A stretch of 64,000 nucleotides of DNA from Scybalosoma faecavium (lineage in GTDB: Bacteria; Bacillota; Clostridia; Christensenellales; Christensenellaceae). A model generated the notes under the pieces. That model searched no databases, had not been told where the DNA came from, and saw nothing but the letters and a program-made list of their open reading frames with translations. Location: NCBI GenBank assembly GCA_018716135.1, contig DVKG01000006.1, positions 124,001 through 188,000 of the forward strand. The letters are read 5' to 3'. Position numbers and translations under genes: made by a program. Below, one piece after another: positions 35,488-43,633 of this stretch. How positions within the stretch are numbered: position 1 is the stretch's first letter; each line of letters opens with the position of its first letter.

Positions 35488-36189
35488 TCAAGCGTTTTCG
35501 GACAGCCACGCCGTCACCTCTGCATTGCAATCAGCCGCTTCACCGCGCGGTATGCTCAGCCCGTCCTTCACGACAGCATCCGGCTCCAGCTCCGCTATGG
35601 CGTCTGCCGTATTTGAAAGCCCGCTGCCCCCGTTTGTACAGTGTGGCATAATAATCTTTCCCGAGAAGTCGTATTTATCCAAAAAGCTGTAAACCGCCAT
35701 AGGCATGTCTCCCCACCAATTCGGATAACCGAGAATTACTGTATCGTAATCGTCTATATTTTCCAACTCGGACGAAAGCTCAGGTCTCGCTCCGTCAGTC
35801 TGCTCCTTGGAAGCCATATCGACAAGCTCGTCGTAATTATCAGGATATTGCTGAGCTGTTTTTATTTGAAAAACATCCCCGCCAGTCTGTTCCTGAATCA
35901 TGCGCGCTATATATTCCGTAGTGCCGTATTCGCCGGTTTCGTCCGCGACCACGCTCGCACTGCTCGTCGTATCTGCGTTTATCGGCATTGTAAAATATGC
36001 TATAAGAGTTTTTCCCCGGGCTGAATCATCTGACGCCGGAGCGCTCTCAGATACATAAGCCGACGCTGATGCAGCTTCAGACTTGACCGCAGCTTGGCTC
36101 TCATCTGCCGTCTCTGTTCCTACTGAACACGCCGACAGTATAAACGCACATGCTGCGCATAAAACCAAAAATACGTTCCTTTTTTTCAT
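35488..36189 (-). CDS. Lipoprotein flavodoxin
   Basis: Exported flavodoxin-like electron carrier. With the ATG at 36189 (AAAGGAG 6 bases upstream) the product has 233 aa: lipoprotein signal MKKRNVFLVLCAACAFILSAC with lipobox Cys21, then an Ala/Ser-rich linker (SQAAVKSEAASASAYVSE...), and a flavodoxin domain from GKTLIAYFTMPIN (FMN phosphate loop) through YDTVILGYPNWWGDMPMAV (isoalloxazine region) to the end. A longer frame from 36267 lacks a ribosome site. Third flavodoxin-fold gene in a row; being outside the membrane, it probably serves extracytoplasmic electron transfer (inference). Confidence 0.87.
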   Translation of the reverse strand: MKKRNVFLVLCAACAFILSACSVGTETADESQAAVKSEAASASAYVSESAPASDDSARGKTLIAYFTMPINADTTSSASVVADETGEYGTTEYIARMIQEQTGGDVFQIKTAQQYPDNYDELVDMASKEQTDGARPELSSELENIDDYDTVILGYPNWWGDMPMAVYSFLDKYDFSGKIIMPHCTNGGSGLSNTADAIAELEPDAVVKDGLSIPRGEAADCNAEVTAWLSENA

Positions 36190-36384
36190 TTTTTCTCCTT
36201 TGCATTGCTTTATAAAAATATTTAATATTCCCTCTAGGTTAACTCGATTAAAAACTTTTCGCTCCATACTACAGCTAAAAAATAATAATGAGCGCTTCTC
36301 TCTATATAAAGCTCATCTATATTTTATAAGTTAAACCTGACTTTAAGTCAAGAAATAAAATGTATTTTCACTGATATTTTTTAT

Positions 36385-36414
36385 TTGACATTTCAAAATA
36401 CTTTTTGATATAAT
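36385..36414 (+). promoter_or_regulatory. Promoter upstream of MATE gene
   Basis: TTGACA (36385-36390), 18-base spacer, TATAAT (36409-36414). Transcription start near 36421. Confidence 0.85.
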
Positions 36415-36433
36415 AGCTATGATCGAGCAGCGA

Positions 36434-36471
36434 AGAGCGTAAGTCCAGGAATGGACTTACGCTCTTTTTTT
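36434..36471 (+). terminator. Terminator/attenuator directly behind the promoter
   Basis: Perfect 13-bp stem (36434-36446 with 36453-36465) and a run of eight T on the plus strand only, starting 13 bases after the predicted start of transcription. Confidence 0.9.
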
Positions 36472-36535
36472 CTTTATAAATATTTTTAAAAGCCGGCTTT
36501 CAGAATTTCACTTTAAAGAAATGGAGGAAATATAA

Positions 36536-37957
36536 ATGCAGAAAGCAGAAGAAACAAACAAGCTTGGCACTCAGCCCATAAGCAAGCTGATGAAAACCAT
36601 GGGGCTGCCGATGATTCTCTCAATGATGCTTCAGGCTTTATACAACATTGTAGACAGTGCTTTCGTGTCAAATATGAGCGACGGCGGAGAGCTCGCCCTC
36701 AACGCGCTGACCCTCGCCTTTCCCGTTCAGGTTCTTATGGTCGCTATAGGCATCGGCACCGGCGTGGGCACAAATGCGCTTCTTTCCAAATCTCTGGGAC
36801 AAAGCAACTCAGAAAAAGCAAATAAAGTCGCCGGGAACGGAGTATTCCTCGCGCTGGTGATTTACCTGCTTTTTGTGCTTTTTGCCATATTCGGCCTCAG
36901 AGCTTATGTAGACTCACAGACCACAAATCCTGTTATTGCCGAGATGACTATGCAGTATCTAAAAATCTGCTGTTTCATTTCCTTCGGCATAGTGTTCTTT
37001 TCTATTTACGAAAAGCTGCTCCAAGCTACAGGCAGACCCCTATTTTCCACTATAGCGCAGGTTTCCGGTGCGATCACTAATATTATACTCGATCCTATTA
37101 TGATATACGGCTATCTGGGCTGCCCTGAGCTGGGAGTCAGCGGCGCGGCTTACGCTACAGTAATAGGTCAGATAGTTTCATTCCTGCTCGCGCTCATTTT
37201 CCATCTGAAATTTGACAAGGAAATTTCTAATAAACTCATATACTTCAAACCCTCCGGTAAAATAATAAAAGAAATATATTCCATAGGCGTTCCCGCAATC
37301 ATAGCCCAGGCTCTCATGTCTGTGATGACGTATGCCCTCAATATAATACTCGTAGCAATAAGCGAATCCGCAGTTACGGCATATGGACTTTACTACAAAA
37401 TACAACAGTTTGTGCTATTCGCGGCATTCGGACTCAGAGATGCAATCACGCCTATAGTTTCCTTCAATCACGGTATGCAGAGCGTGCCTCGGATACGCGA
37501 CGGTATCAAATACGGTATGCTTTACACTTTAGGTATAATGCTTATCGGTCTTATAATAATTGAAGTCTTCGCAAACCCCTTAGCAGGTATTTTCGGGCTT
37601 TCCGGAGAAACAGAGGCGCTGTGCATATCCGCAATGCGAATAATCTCAATAAGCTTTATATTTGCCGGCGCGAATATAGCGTTCCAGGGAATATTCCAAG
37701 CGCTCGGCAGCGGCGCAGAAACTCTGATAATTTCAGTTTTAAGACAATTGCTGTTTGTCCTTCCTGTAGCATGGGCATTTTCCCAGTTCGTACTCAATTC
37801 CAGTGCGGATACTTCTGTCGTCTGGTACACATTTATCATCGCTGAAGGTGCAACTGCCGCTGTATCCTGCCTGCTGATGAAGAGAATATATAGAAAAAAA
37901 GTCGCAGTCCTCATAAAAACAGACGCTAAAGCGCAGAAGGCGGCCGCATCCGCATAG
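36536..37957 (+). CDS. MATE-family multidrug efflux transporter 1
   Basis: Multi-antimicrobial extrusion transporter, 473 aa, twelve membrane helices in two six-helix bundles. NALLSKSLGQ (after GIGTGVGTN) and ALGSGAETLIISVLRQ are conserved family elements. MATE pumps expel cationic drugs and dyes using Na+ or H+; with a Na+-type ATPase in the same chromosome region, Na+ coupling is plausible but unproven. GGAGG 10 bases before the ATG. Its leader has a promoter followed directly by a terminator, so expression may be controlled by anti-termination. It ends in an inverted-repeat terminator, convergent with the GyrI-like gene. Confidence 0.93.
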   Translation: MQKAEETNKLGTQPISKLMKTMGLPMILSMMLQALYNIVDSAFVSNMSDGGELALNALTLAFPVQVLMVAIGIGTGVGTNALLSKSLGQSNSEKANKVAGNGVFLALVIYLLFVLFAIFGLRAYVDSQTTNPVIAEMTMQYLKICCFISFGIVFFSIYEKLLQATGRPLFSTIAQVSGAITNIILDPIMIYGYLGCPELGVSGAAYATVIGQIVSFLLALIFHLKFDKEISNKLIYFKPSGKIIKEIYSIGVPAIIAQALMSVMTYALNIILVAISESAVTAYGLYYKIQQFVLFAAFGLRDAITPIVSFNHGMQSVPRIRDGIKYGMLYTLGIMLIGLIIIEVFANPLAGIFGLSGETEALCISAMRIISISFIFAGANIAFQGIFQALGSGAETLIISVLRQLLFVLPVAWAFSQFVLNSSADTSVVWYTFIIAEGATAAVSCLLMKRIYRKKVAVLIKTDAKAQKAAASA

Positions 37958-37975
37958 CTTTCTTTTTCCAAACAG

Positions 37976-38014
37976 AAAAAGGACGTTCCGCACACAAGCA
38001 GAGCGTCCTTTTTT
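37976..38014. terminator. Bidirectional terminator between MATE and the GyrI-like gene
   Basis: AAAAAGGACG (37976-37985) pairs with CGTCCTTTTT (38004-38013); A and T runs on either side serve both strands. Confidence 0.85.
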
Positions 38015-38022
38015 ATACTATA

Positions 38023-38478
38023 TTATTTCAATGAAATATATATGTCCAACTCTCCGTTCTCCATATCCGCGCTCTTGTATTCTTCAAAATCGCAGACAAA
38101 GCTTCTGGGCAAATCTGACTGCCATGCCGCTTGCCAAAACTCAGATACCGCCTCTATGACGTTCCCTTTCAGATTGAACTTGGCGTATCTCCCCGCGGGA
38201 ATAATCGACGTTATTACATCACCGCCTTCCTGTTCGCCTTCCGCCGCACATCCGACAATTGCCGTATATTCTACGCAGTCGCCTTTTGACAAATAATTCG
38301 TATATATTCCGAATGCGCTTCCTCCTTTTTTTCCTTTTATGGCGTCGCACACTCCGCCTGAATAGAATTTCTCCCACAACCCGCCTATCACAGCGCCGGC
38401 GTCAGGCGATGCGCTGCACGTCCTCGCTGACAAGCCTGCCACTCGTATCTCTTCCAGCATTACAACTTCGTAGTCCAT
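38023..38478 (-). CDS. GyrI-like small-molecule-binding protein
   Basis: 151 aa with the GyrI-like (AraC effector-binding) fold: EIRVAGLSARTC at the start, VCDAIKGKKGGSAFGIYTNY in the middle, the ligand-binding VIPAGRYAKF-type strand (IIPAGRYAKFNLKGN) and a C-terminal CDFEEYKS..ENGELDIYISLK. Such stand-alone proteins bind drugs or planar cations; some are xenobiotic esterases or sensors. It is 65 bases downstream of a WYL regulator on the same strand and convergent with the MATE pump, a grouping consistent with drug sensing. Confidence 0.85.
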   Translation of the reverse strand: MDYEVVMLEEIRVAGLSARTCSASPDAGAVIGGLWEKFYSGGVCDAIKGKKGGSAFGIYTNYLSKGDCVEYTAIVGCAAEGEQEGGDVITSIIPAGRYAKFNLKGNVIEAVSEFWQAAWQSDLPRSFVCDFEEYKSADMENGELDIYISLK

Positions 38479-38543
38479 CTTACAGCCTCCCGATTAATCT
38501 TTTACAGAAATTATACACTGCGAAACAAGACGTCGGCATGTCT

Positions 38544-39452
38544 CTATTTGTTGTATTTAGCAGATATTTTTTCTGACGTTTTGCGCATTACGTTTCTTAG
38601 CTCTTGAGGCTGCATAAGCTCTGCCTTGTCGCCGAATGTCAATATCCAGCTTACTATGTTTTCTGCATCTGAAAAAAAGTCATACGAAAACATAAGACGA
38701 CCGTCTTCCCTCTCTTCAAAGCTGTCCGTTCCGAATTCTTCCGCAAGTCTCCATTTGCAATCCGGTTCGAATAACGCCCGGACTTTATATTTACGCGGGA
38801 AAATACGCTCCTCCGACAAATCAGGCAGAGGTACGGGCCGAGTTTCATACACTTCTTCTGTTTTCAGCTCTGTCATCCGCGTCAGTTTAAACAGTCTGAA
38901 ATCTTCCCGCAGTTCGCACCAACCCCAGATATACCAGCTGGACCATCTGAACAGCAGATAATAAGGTTCTATTTTACGCCTGCCCTCGCCTTTCGGCGCA
39001 GTATATTCAAAGCTTACTGTTCTTCTGTTCTCTATCGCTCCCAAAATACATTCTATCTTAGGCGTCAGGCTTTCTCTGTGCCACGACGAGAGATCAATCA
39101 GTATATTGTCGCTCCCCGGCACAAATTCCGAGCTCCCGGCTGACAGCTTGTCCATAAGCTGCACGTACCTTTTTGTCCCGCTTACGCTGTCCAAGCTCCT
39201 AAGTCCCGCCAATATAGCCTGCATATCCGACGAAGTCAGCAGCGTGCTGTCTATTTTATATCCGTCCATTATTGATATACCGCCGTCTGCGCCGCGTTTA
39301 GTGACTATCGGTATGCCCGCTCTGCAAAGCGCGTCTATATCTCTGTTTATAGTCCTGCGAGAAACCTCAAATTTTTCAGCCAGTATAGGAGCCGTCGTCT
39401 TATCCCTCTGCAAGAGTATAGCCAATATTCCTATCAATCTGTCTAATTTCAT
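38544..39452 (-). CDS. YafY-family HTH-WYL transcription regulator
   Basis: 302 aa. The HTH is near the N-terminus: LAEKFEVSRRTINRDIDALCRAGIPIV, a DeoR/HTH_11-like helix-turn-helix. The WYL domain follows (RRKIEPYYLLFRWSSWYIWGWCELREDFRLFKL) and a C-terminal extension. WYL regulators bind ligands such as nucleic-acid fragments, but the ligand here is unknown. The start ATG at 39452 has GGAGAA about 9 bases before; an upstream ATG at 39554 adds 34 residues without a ribosome site. It probably controls the GyrI-like gene behind it and perhaps the DUF305 gene it diverges from. Confidence 0.9.
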   Translation of the reverse strand: MKLDRLIGILAILLQRDKTTAPILAEKFEVSRRTINRDIDALCRAGIPIVTKRGADGGISIMDGYKIDSTLLTSSDMQAILAGLRSLDSVSGTKRYVQLMDKLSAGSSEFVPGSDNILIDLSSWHRESLTPKIECILGAIENRRTVSFEYTAPKGEGRRKIEPYYLLFRWSSWYIWGWCELREDFRLFKLTRMTELKTEEVYETRPVPLPDLSEERIFPRKYKVRALFEPDCKWRLAEEFGTDSFEEREDGRLMFSYDFFSDAENIVSWILTFGDKAELMQPQELRNVMRKTSEKISAKYNK

Positions 39453-39623
39453 CGTCTGCGTTCTCCGACCTTCATCTTTCATCTTCTTTTCTGCAAATAA
39501 CTGACGCATACTTTGTTTTATTTTATCACGGCAAACATGACGTGTATACGGCATAATTTTATTGTAACAAAATTCGTCATTCAGGCATACATATATTAAT
39601 ATAGACGAAAGGGGGCATGACTT

Positions 39624-40187
39624 TTGCTACAATGCAACAGGTTCAGCATTGTGACTAAGAACTATCTTTCCCGTTTTTACGACATATTGGAGTGCATGAA
39701 AGAGGGAATGACAAACGCTCAGCTCAACGACAGCATATCTCACAACTTTATTGTCCAGATGATACCCCACCATGAAGCTGCTATTCAGATGTCGCAGAAT
39801 CTTCTGCAATACACTACTTTTATACCGCTTCAAAACATAGCTCTGGGTATTATATCTGAACAGACGCAAAGTATAGAAAACATGCGGCAAGTGCTGGAAT
39901 GCTGCTGCGAAGTGACAAACTCTCAGCAAGATCTCCGGCTTTATCAAATGCGTGTAGATCAGATAATGCGAACTATGTTCCGAGAAATGCAAAACGCTGC
40001 TTCCACAAATGACATAAACGCCAATTTTATGCGCGAAATGATACCTCACCACGAGGGAGCGATACGCATGTCAGAAAACGCGCTCAGCTTTAACATCTGC
40101 CCTCAACTTGTTCCTATACTCGACGCTATAATCACCTCGCAGAAAAAAGGCGTCCGCGAAATGCAGCAGCTGCTCCGAAGACGGTAA
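39624..40187 (+). CDS. DUF305 protein with two His-rich repeats
   Basis: 187 aa of alpha-helical, ferritin-like DUF305. It contains two copies of the metal-binding motif, MIPHHEAAIQMSQN and MIPHHEGAIRMSEN, about 100 residues apart, so it is an internal duplication. DUF305 proteins often bind copper or other metals, usually outside the cell; this copy has no signal peptide, so it should act in the cytoplasm. Start is TTG at 39624 with GAAAGGGGG about 8 bases upstream; ATG frames nearby run into stops. Several Cys (CNRF, CCCE) add possible metal ligands. A strong terminator follows at 40200-40238. Confidence 0.82.
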   Translation: MLQCNRFSIVTKNYLSRFYDILECMKEGMTNAQLNDSISHNFIVQMIPHHEAAIQMSQNLLQYTTFIPLQNIALGIISEQTQSIENMRQVLECCCEVTNSQQDLRLYQMRVDQIMRTMFREMQNAASTNDINANFMREMIPHHEGAIRMSENALSFNICPQLVPILDAIITSQKKGVREMQQLLRRR

Positions 40188-40199
40188 AAAACACATGCA

Positions 40200-40244
40200 A
40201 AAATGCAGATCTAATCGGCCTGATTAAATCTGCATTTTGTTTTT
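40200..40244. terminator. Bidirectional terminator between DUF305 and GNAT genes
   Basis: AAAATGCAGAT (40200-40210) pairs perfectly with ATCTGCATTTT (40228-40238); T run GTTTTTT follows on the plus strand. Confidence 0.88.
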
Positions 40245-40771
40245 TATTGTTTTAGCAAATGAGCACCTTTACGACGCATTACACTCCAGAAGCCTTCAAA
40301 ATCCTCATCGGTAAAGCCTCCTCCGCTAACCAATATCTCGTAGGTCTCTCCCCGCCACCTGTATCCAACATTTGACTCCGCATAGCCATTTCTGAAGTAA
40401 AACTGTTTCCGTTTTTCACGCTGGGCGTTGTTGTCGGCGTCCTCTCTTTGAGCTTCAATATCCACTATAATCCGCCTGCCCGCTTTGGCTTTTTTTATCT
40501 CCGCCAGAGCCCGAGAGCCTATTCCTCTGTTCCTCTGTTTTTCCTCGACAGCAAAATATATAATGTGAGTTATGTCTTCAGCGTTGAGAAGCGCGGCAAA
40601 CCCGCAAAAGCAGTTTCCCTCGTAAAACGCAATCAGCTCGCTCAGGCCCGAGCCGTCTCTCATCAACGGCTCCAGAGGTCTGCGCTCATTTTCAGGAAAC
40701 GACCTGACATACAGCTCCTGCACTGACTCAAATGCGTCTGATTTTTCATTTACAGCTTTAACCACAAGCAT
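40244..40771 (-). CDS. GNAT-family N-acetyltransferase
   Basis: 175 aa. Acetyl-CoA motif QRNRGIGSRALAEIKKAK and the preceding YFAVEEKQ strand mark a GNAT. A Glu-rich N-terminus and a C-terminal segment with GYAESNVGYRWRGETYEILVSGG complete it. The acceptor is unknown. Convergent with the DUF305 gene; between it and queA lies a copy of the dispersed repeat. Confidence 0.85.
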   Translation of the reverse strand: MLVVKAVNEKSDAFESVQELYVRSFPENERRPLEPLMRDGSGLSELIAFYEGNCFCGFAALLNAEDITHIIYFAVEEKQRNRGIGSRALAEIKKAKAGRRIIVDIEAQREDADNNAQREKRKQFYFRNGYAESNVGYRWRGETYEILVSGGGFTDEDFEGFWSVMRRKGAHLLKQ

Positions 40772-40790
40772 AGCGCCGTCTCCTTCCGTT

Positions 40791-40825
40791 CAATAAGGGA
40801 CACCGCCCCGTCATTATAAATCACG
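40791..40825. repeat. Dispersed GC-rich intergenic repeat, copy 2
   Basis: CAATAAGGGACACCGCCC, then CGTCATTATAAATCACG. Same core as at 44344 and 43600; the minus strand would form GGGGCGG..CCC. Confidence 0.6.
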
Positions 40826-40846
40826 CTCTTGCACGCCGCACATGAC

Positions 40847-41869
40847 TTAGAGCAGGAGCATTGCATCGCCGAAGCTGAAAAATCTGTATTTTTCGCGCAC
40901 GGCTTCTTCATAAAGCGACAGCGTCTCATCTCTGCCTGCGAAAGCGCTGACCAGCATGACCAGCGTGCTTTCCGGAAGATGGAAGTTAGTTATCAGCGCA
41001 TCCACGAGCTTAAATTTATAGCCGGGATATATGAATATCTGCGTATTGCCGCTCGCCGCCATGAGCCGTCCGTCCTCTCCCGCCGCGCTCTCCAGCGTGC
41101 GGACACTCGTCGTCCCCACGGCGAATATCCTTCCTCCCGCGTCCCGGATGGCGTTTACCTTGTCCGCCGCCTCTTGAGTCACTCGAAAGAATTCGCTGTG
41201 CATAGAATGCTTTTCCACATCATCGACTTTTACCGGTCGGAACGTGCCCAGACCTACGTGAAGAAGAACTCGGATTATCTCAACTCCCTTGGCCTCTATC
41301 TCGCGCAGCAGCTCCGGCGTAAAGTGCAGCCCTGCCGTCGGGGCGGCTGCCGAACCGTCCTCGCGCGCATAAACAGTCTGATATCTGGTCTTATCCTGAA
41401 GCTTTTCGTGTATATACGGAGGAAGCGGCATATTCCCTAGCTTGTCCAGTATTTCCTCAAAAACGCCGTCAAACTCAAATTCCACCTCTGTCATCCCGTC
41501 CGGAGCTTTGCTGATTATCTTAGCGCAGAGCTCAGGTGAGAAATCCACATAATCTCCTATTTTGAGTTTTCGCCCCGGTCTCATTATTATGCTCCAATTA
41601 GTCCGCGAATTTCTCTCCAGCAGCAGAAATTCAACCTCTCTGCCGCCTTCCCGCTTCGTGCCGAAAAGACGCGCCGGTATAACCTTCGTATCGTTTATAA
41701 CAAGAGCATCGCCCGGTCTCAAATATTCCTTAATATCTCGGAAAGTCCTATGCTCTCTCTTTTTAGTATTTCTGTCGTAAACGAACAGCCGAGAGCTGTC
41801 TCTCGGCTCGACCGGAGTCTGCGCTATCAGCTCCTCCGGCAAATCATAATAAAAATCACTTGTATTCAT
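40847..41869 (-). CDS. queA: tRNA preQ1 ribosyltransferase-isomerase (QueA)
   Basis: Forms epoxyqueuosine in tRNA by moving the ribosyl part of S-adenosylmethionine. 340 aa from the ATG at 41869 (GGAG upstream); the longer frame adds 13 residues that overlap ruvB and lack a site. Signatures: FYYDLPEELIAQTPVEPRDSSRLF, DALVINDTKVIPARLFGTK, PTAGLHFTPELL and NFHLPESTLVMLVSAFAG. It is the last gene of the ruvA-ruvB-queA set, an order seen in many bacteria. Confidence 0.97.
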   Translation of the reverse strand: MNTSDFYYDLPEELIAQTPVEPRDSSRLFVYDRNTKKREHRTFRDIKEYLRPGDALVINDTKVIPARLFGTKREGGREVEFLLLERNSRTNWSIIMRPGRKLKIGDYVDFSPELCAKIISKAPDGMTEVEFEFDGVFEEILDKLGNMPLPPYIHEKLQDKTRYQTVYAREDGSAAAPTAGLHFTPELLREIEAKGVEIIRVLLHVGLGTFRPVKVDDVEKHSMHSEFFRVTQEAADKVNAIRDAGGRIFAVGTTSVRTLESAAGEDGRLMAASGNTQIFIYPGYKFKLVDALITNFHLPESTLVMLVSAFAGRDETLSLYEEAVREKYRFFSFGDAMLLL

Positions 41870-41888
41870 ATCTCTCCTGCTCCCGCGT

Positions 41889-42947
41889 TTATTCCTCTTC
41901 CTGTTCAAAGAACGTGCCCTGCGCGGCGTTTTGCTTCTCCGGAGGCTGTATTCCGAGATGCTTATACGCCAGCTCCGTAACTATTCTGCCGCGAGGAGTA
42001 CGCATTATATATCCTATCTGCATCAGATACGGCTCGTACACATCTTCTATAGTGCGAACCTCCTCGCCCGTCGCAGCGGCGAGCGTCTCCACGCCCACTG
42101 GCCCTCCGCCAAACAGATTTATAACCGTCCTCAATATCAATCTATCCAGATTCTCCAATCCGAGCGGGTCTATCTCCAGCATTTCGAGCGCTTCCTTCGC
42201 CACACCTTCCGTTATTACGCCATCTGCCTTTATCTCTGCGAAATCTCGGACGCGGCGCAGCAGCCTGTTCGCTATGCGAGGAGTCCCGCGCGAACGCCGA
42301 GCTATCTCCAAGGCTCCGTCCTCCACGATGGGGACTCCCAATATCGCCGCCGAGCGCGTTACTATCTCGCACAGTTCCTCATGAGTATACAGCTCCAGTC
42401 TGTTTATAACTCCGAATCTGTCGCGCAGAGGAGACGTAAGACTTCCCGCTCTTGTTGTAGCGCCTACAAGTGTAAAATGCGGCAGGTCTATCCTAAGCGA
42501 GCGAGCGCTCGGGCCTTTGCCTATTATTATATCCAGCGCGAAATCCTCCATAGCGGGGTAAAGCACCTCTTCCACACTCGCGTTCAATCTGTGTATCTCA
42601 TCAATAAACAGCACGTCGCCTTCCGAGAGATTAGTCAGCAGCGCCGCGAGATCTCCCGGCCGCTCTATCGCAGGGCCTGACGTAATTCGTATGTTCACGC
42701 CCAGCTCATGCGCTATAATATACGCCAGAGTCGTCTTGCCCAAGCCGGGCGGTCCATACAGAAGAACGTGATCCAGCGTATCCTTTCGTTTCTGAGCCGC
42801 TTCGATAAAAATCGCCATTTTCTCTTTTACCTTGCTCTGGCCTATATAGTCGTCCAAAGCCTTTGGCCTGAGATTCGCGTCTGTATCTTCGAGCTGTGCA
42901 AATGCGGACACAATTCTGTTATCGCTTTCTATTCCATTCATATTCAC
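41889..42947 (-). CDS. ruvB: Holliday-junction branch-migration ATPase RuvB
   Basis: Hexameric AAA+ motor of the RuvABC resolvasome. 352 aa. LRPKALDDYIGQSKVKEK, Walker A GPPGLGKTTLAYIIA, Walker B ILFIDEIHRLN-like (VLFIDEIHRLNASVEEVLY), sensor-1 VGATTRAGSLTSPLRDRFG and RNRLLRRVRDFAEI-type arginine region are all intact. A gap of 6 bases to ruvA means co-transcription. Confidence 0.98.
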   Translation of the reverse strand: MNMNGIESDNRIVSAFAQLEDTDANLRPKALDDYIGQSKVKEKMAIFIEAAQKRKDTLDHVLLYGPPGLGKTTLAYIIAHELGVNIRITSGPAIERPGDLAALLTNLSEGDVLFIDEIHRLNASVEEVLYPAMEDFALDIIIGKGPSARSLRIDLPHFTLVGATTRAGSLTSPLRDRFGVINRLELYTHEELCEIVTRSAAILGVPIVEDGALEIARRSRGTPRIANRLLRRVRDFAEIKADGVITEGVAKEALEMLEIDPLGLENLDRLILRTVINLFGGGPVGVETLAAATGEEVRTIEDVYEPYLMQIGYIMRTPRGRIVTELAYKHLGIQPPEKQNAAQGTFFEQEEE

Positions 42948-42953
42948 ACCGCC

Positions 42954-43541
42954 TTACTGCTTCGCCAGACTCTTGAGCGCCAGCCGAGTCAGTTCCTCCG
43001 CACTGTCAGCCAGCTCTCCGACTGCGCTCACAGCAGATACCGCGTCGCTCTTGTCATAACCCAGAGCTATGAGAGCCTCTATCGCATCCGAAGCCTCGTT
43101 GCCGCTGCTTTGATCCATAAACACCGCCCCCGCAGCGTCCGCCGCGTCCACCTTATCTTTAAGTTCAAGCACTATACGCCCCGCTGCCTTCGGGCCTATT
43201 CCCGGAGCGCGTGTAAACGCCTTTGTATCCTGAGCCAGCGCAGCCTTTGTAATCTCTCCTATCGTCATGCTAGACAACACGGCCAGAGCGGATTTCGAGC
43301 CTACTCCCGAAACTCCCAACAGCCTTTGAAACATCGCCTTTTCTTTCAGATTTTCAAAACCATACAGCGATATTTCCGTATCGCTTATGCTCATATGAGT
43401 GTACAGTCTCTCTCTTCTGCCTTTTTGCGCCATCGCGAGAAAGCGCACTGTTGCAAATATCTTATAGCCTATGCCGCCGGTTTGCAGCACGACGTAATTC
43501 TCCGCAATATGGGCGACCTCGCCCTCTATGAATTCTAACAT
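42954..43541 (-). CDS. ruvA: Holliday-junction DNA-binding protein RuvA
   Basis: Tetrameric junction-binding partner of RuvB. The 195 aa start at MLEFIEGEVAHI (ATG 43541, GGAGGAG upstream); the longer frame from 43637 adds 32 unlike residues. OB domain to about 65, HhH motifs LLGVSGVGSKSALAVL and APGIGPKAAGRIVLEL, and the C-terminal domain III (EALIALGYDKSDAVSAV) that docks on RuvB. Standard length. Confidence 0.97.
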   Translation of the reverse strand: MLEFIEGEVAHIAENYVVLQTGGIGYKIFATVRFLAMAQKGRRERLYTHMSISDTEISLYGFENLKEKAMFQRLLGVSGVGSKSALAVLSSMTIGEITKAALAQDTKAFTRAPGIGPKAAGRIVLELKDKVDAADAAGAVFMDQSSGNEASDAIEALIALGYDKSDAVSAVSAVGELADSAEELTRLALKSLAKQ

Positions 43542-43599
43542 GCTTCTCCTCCGTATCTTTATTATTTTACTACATGAGGATTTGTTTGTACAGCGCAAA

Positions 43600-43632
43600 A
43601 ATAAAGGGACGGATATCCGCCCCTCGTCATTC
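43600..43632 (-). repeat. Dispersed repeat copy 3, also a probable terminator
   Basis: AATAAAGGGACGGATATCCG then CCCCTCGTCATTCC. On the minus strand GGGGCGG/CCGTCCC around ATAT forms a hairpin followed by TTTATTTTT, placed right after the lipoprotein gene, so this copy can end transcription. Confidence 0.65.
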
Positions 43633-43633
43633 C

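Larger units (their letters stand above)
36190..36535 (+). other. MATE pump leader region
   Basis: No protein gene in this divergent gap. It carries a consensus promoter (36385-36414) and a terminator (36434-36471), then 64 bases before the MATE ATG with GGAGG at 36522-36526. Confidence 0.7.

Noticed and set aside
36419..36442. Leader peptide MIEQRRA before the MATE terminator
   Set aside because: Its ATG lies at or just before the expected transcription start, so it would not be translated.
41870..41908. N-terminal extension of queA into ruvB
   Set aside because: No ribosome site at the longer start and it would overlap ruvB; the ATG at 41869 has a GGAG site.
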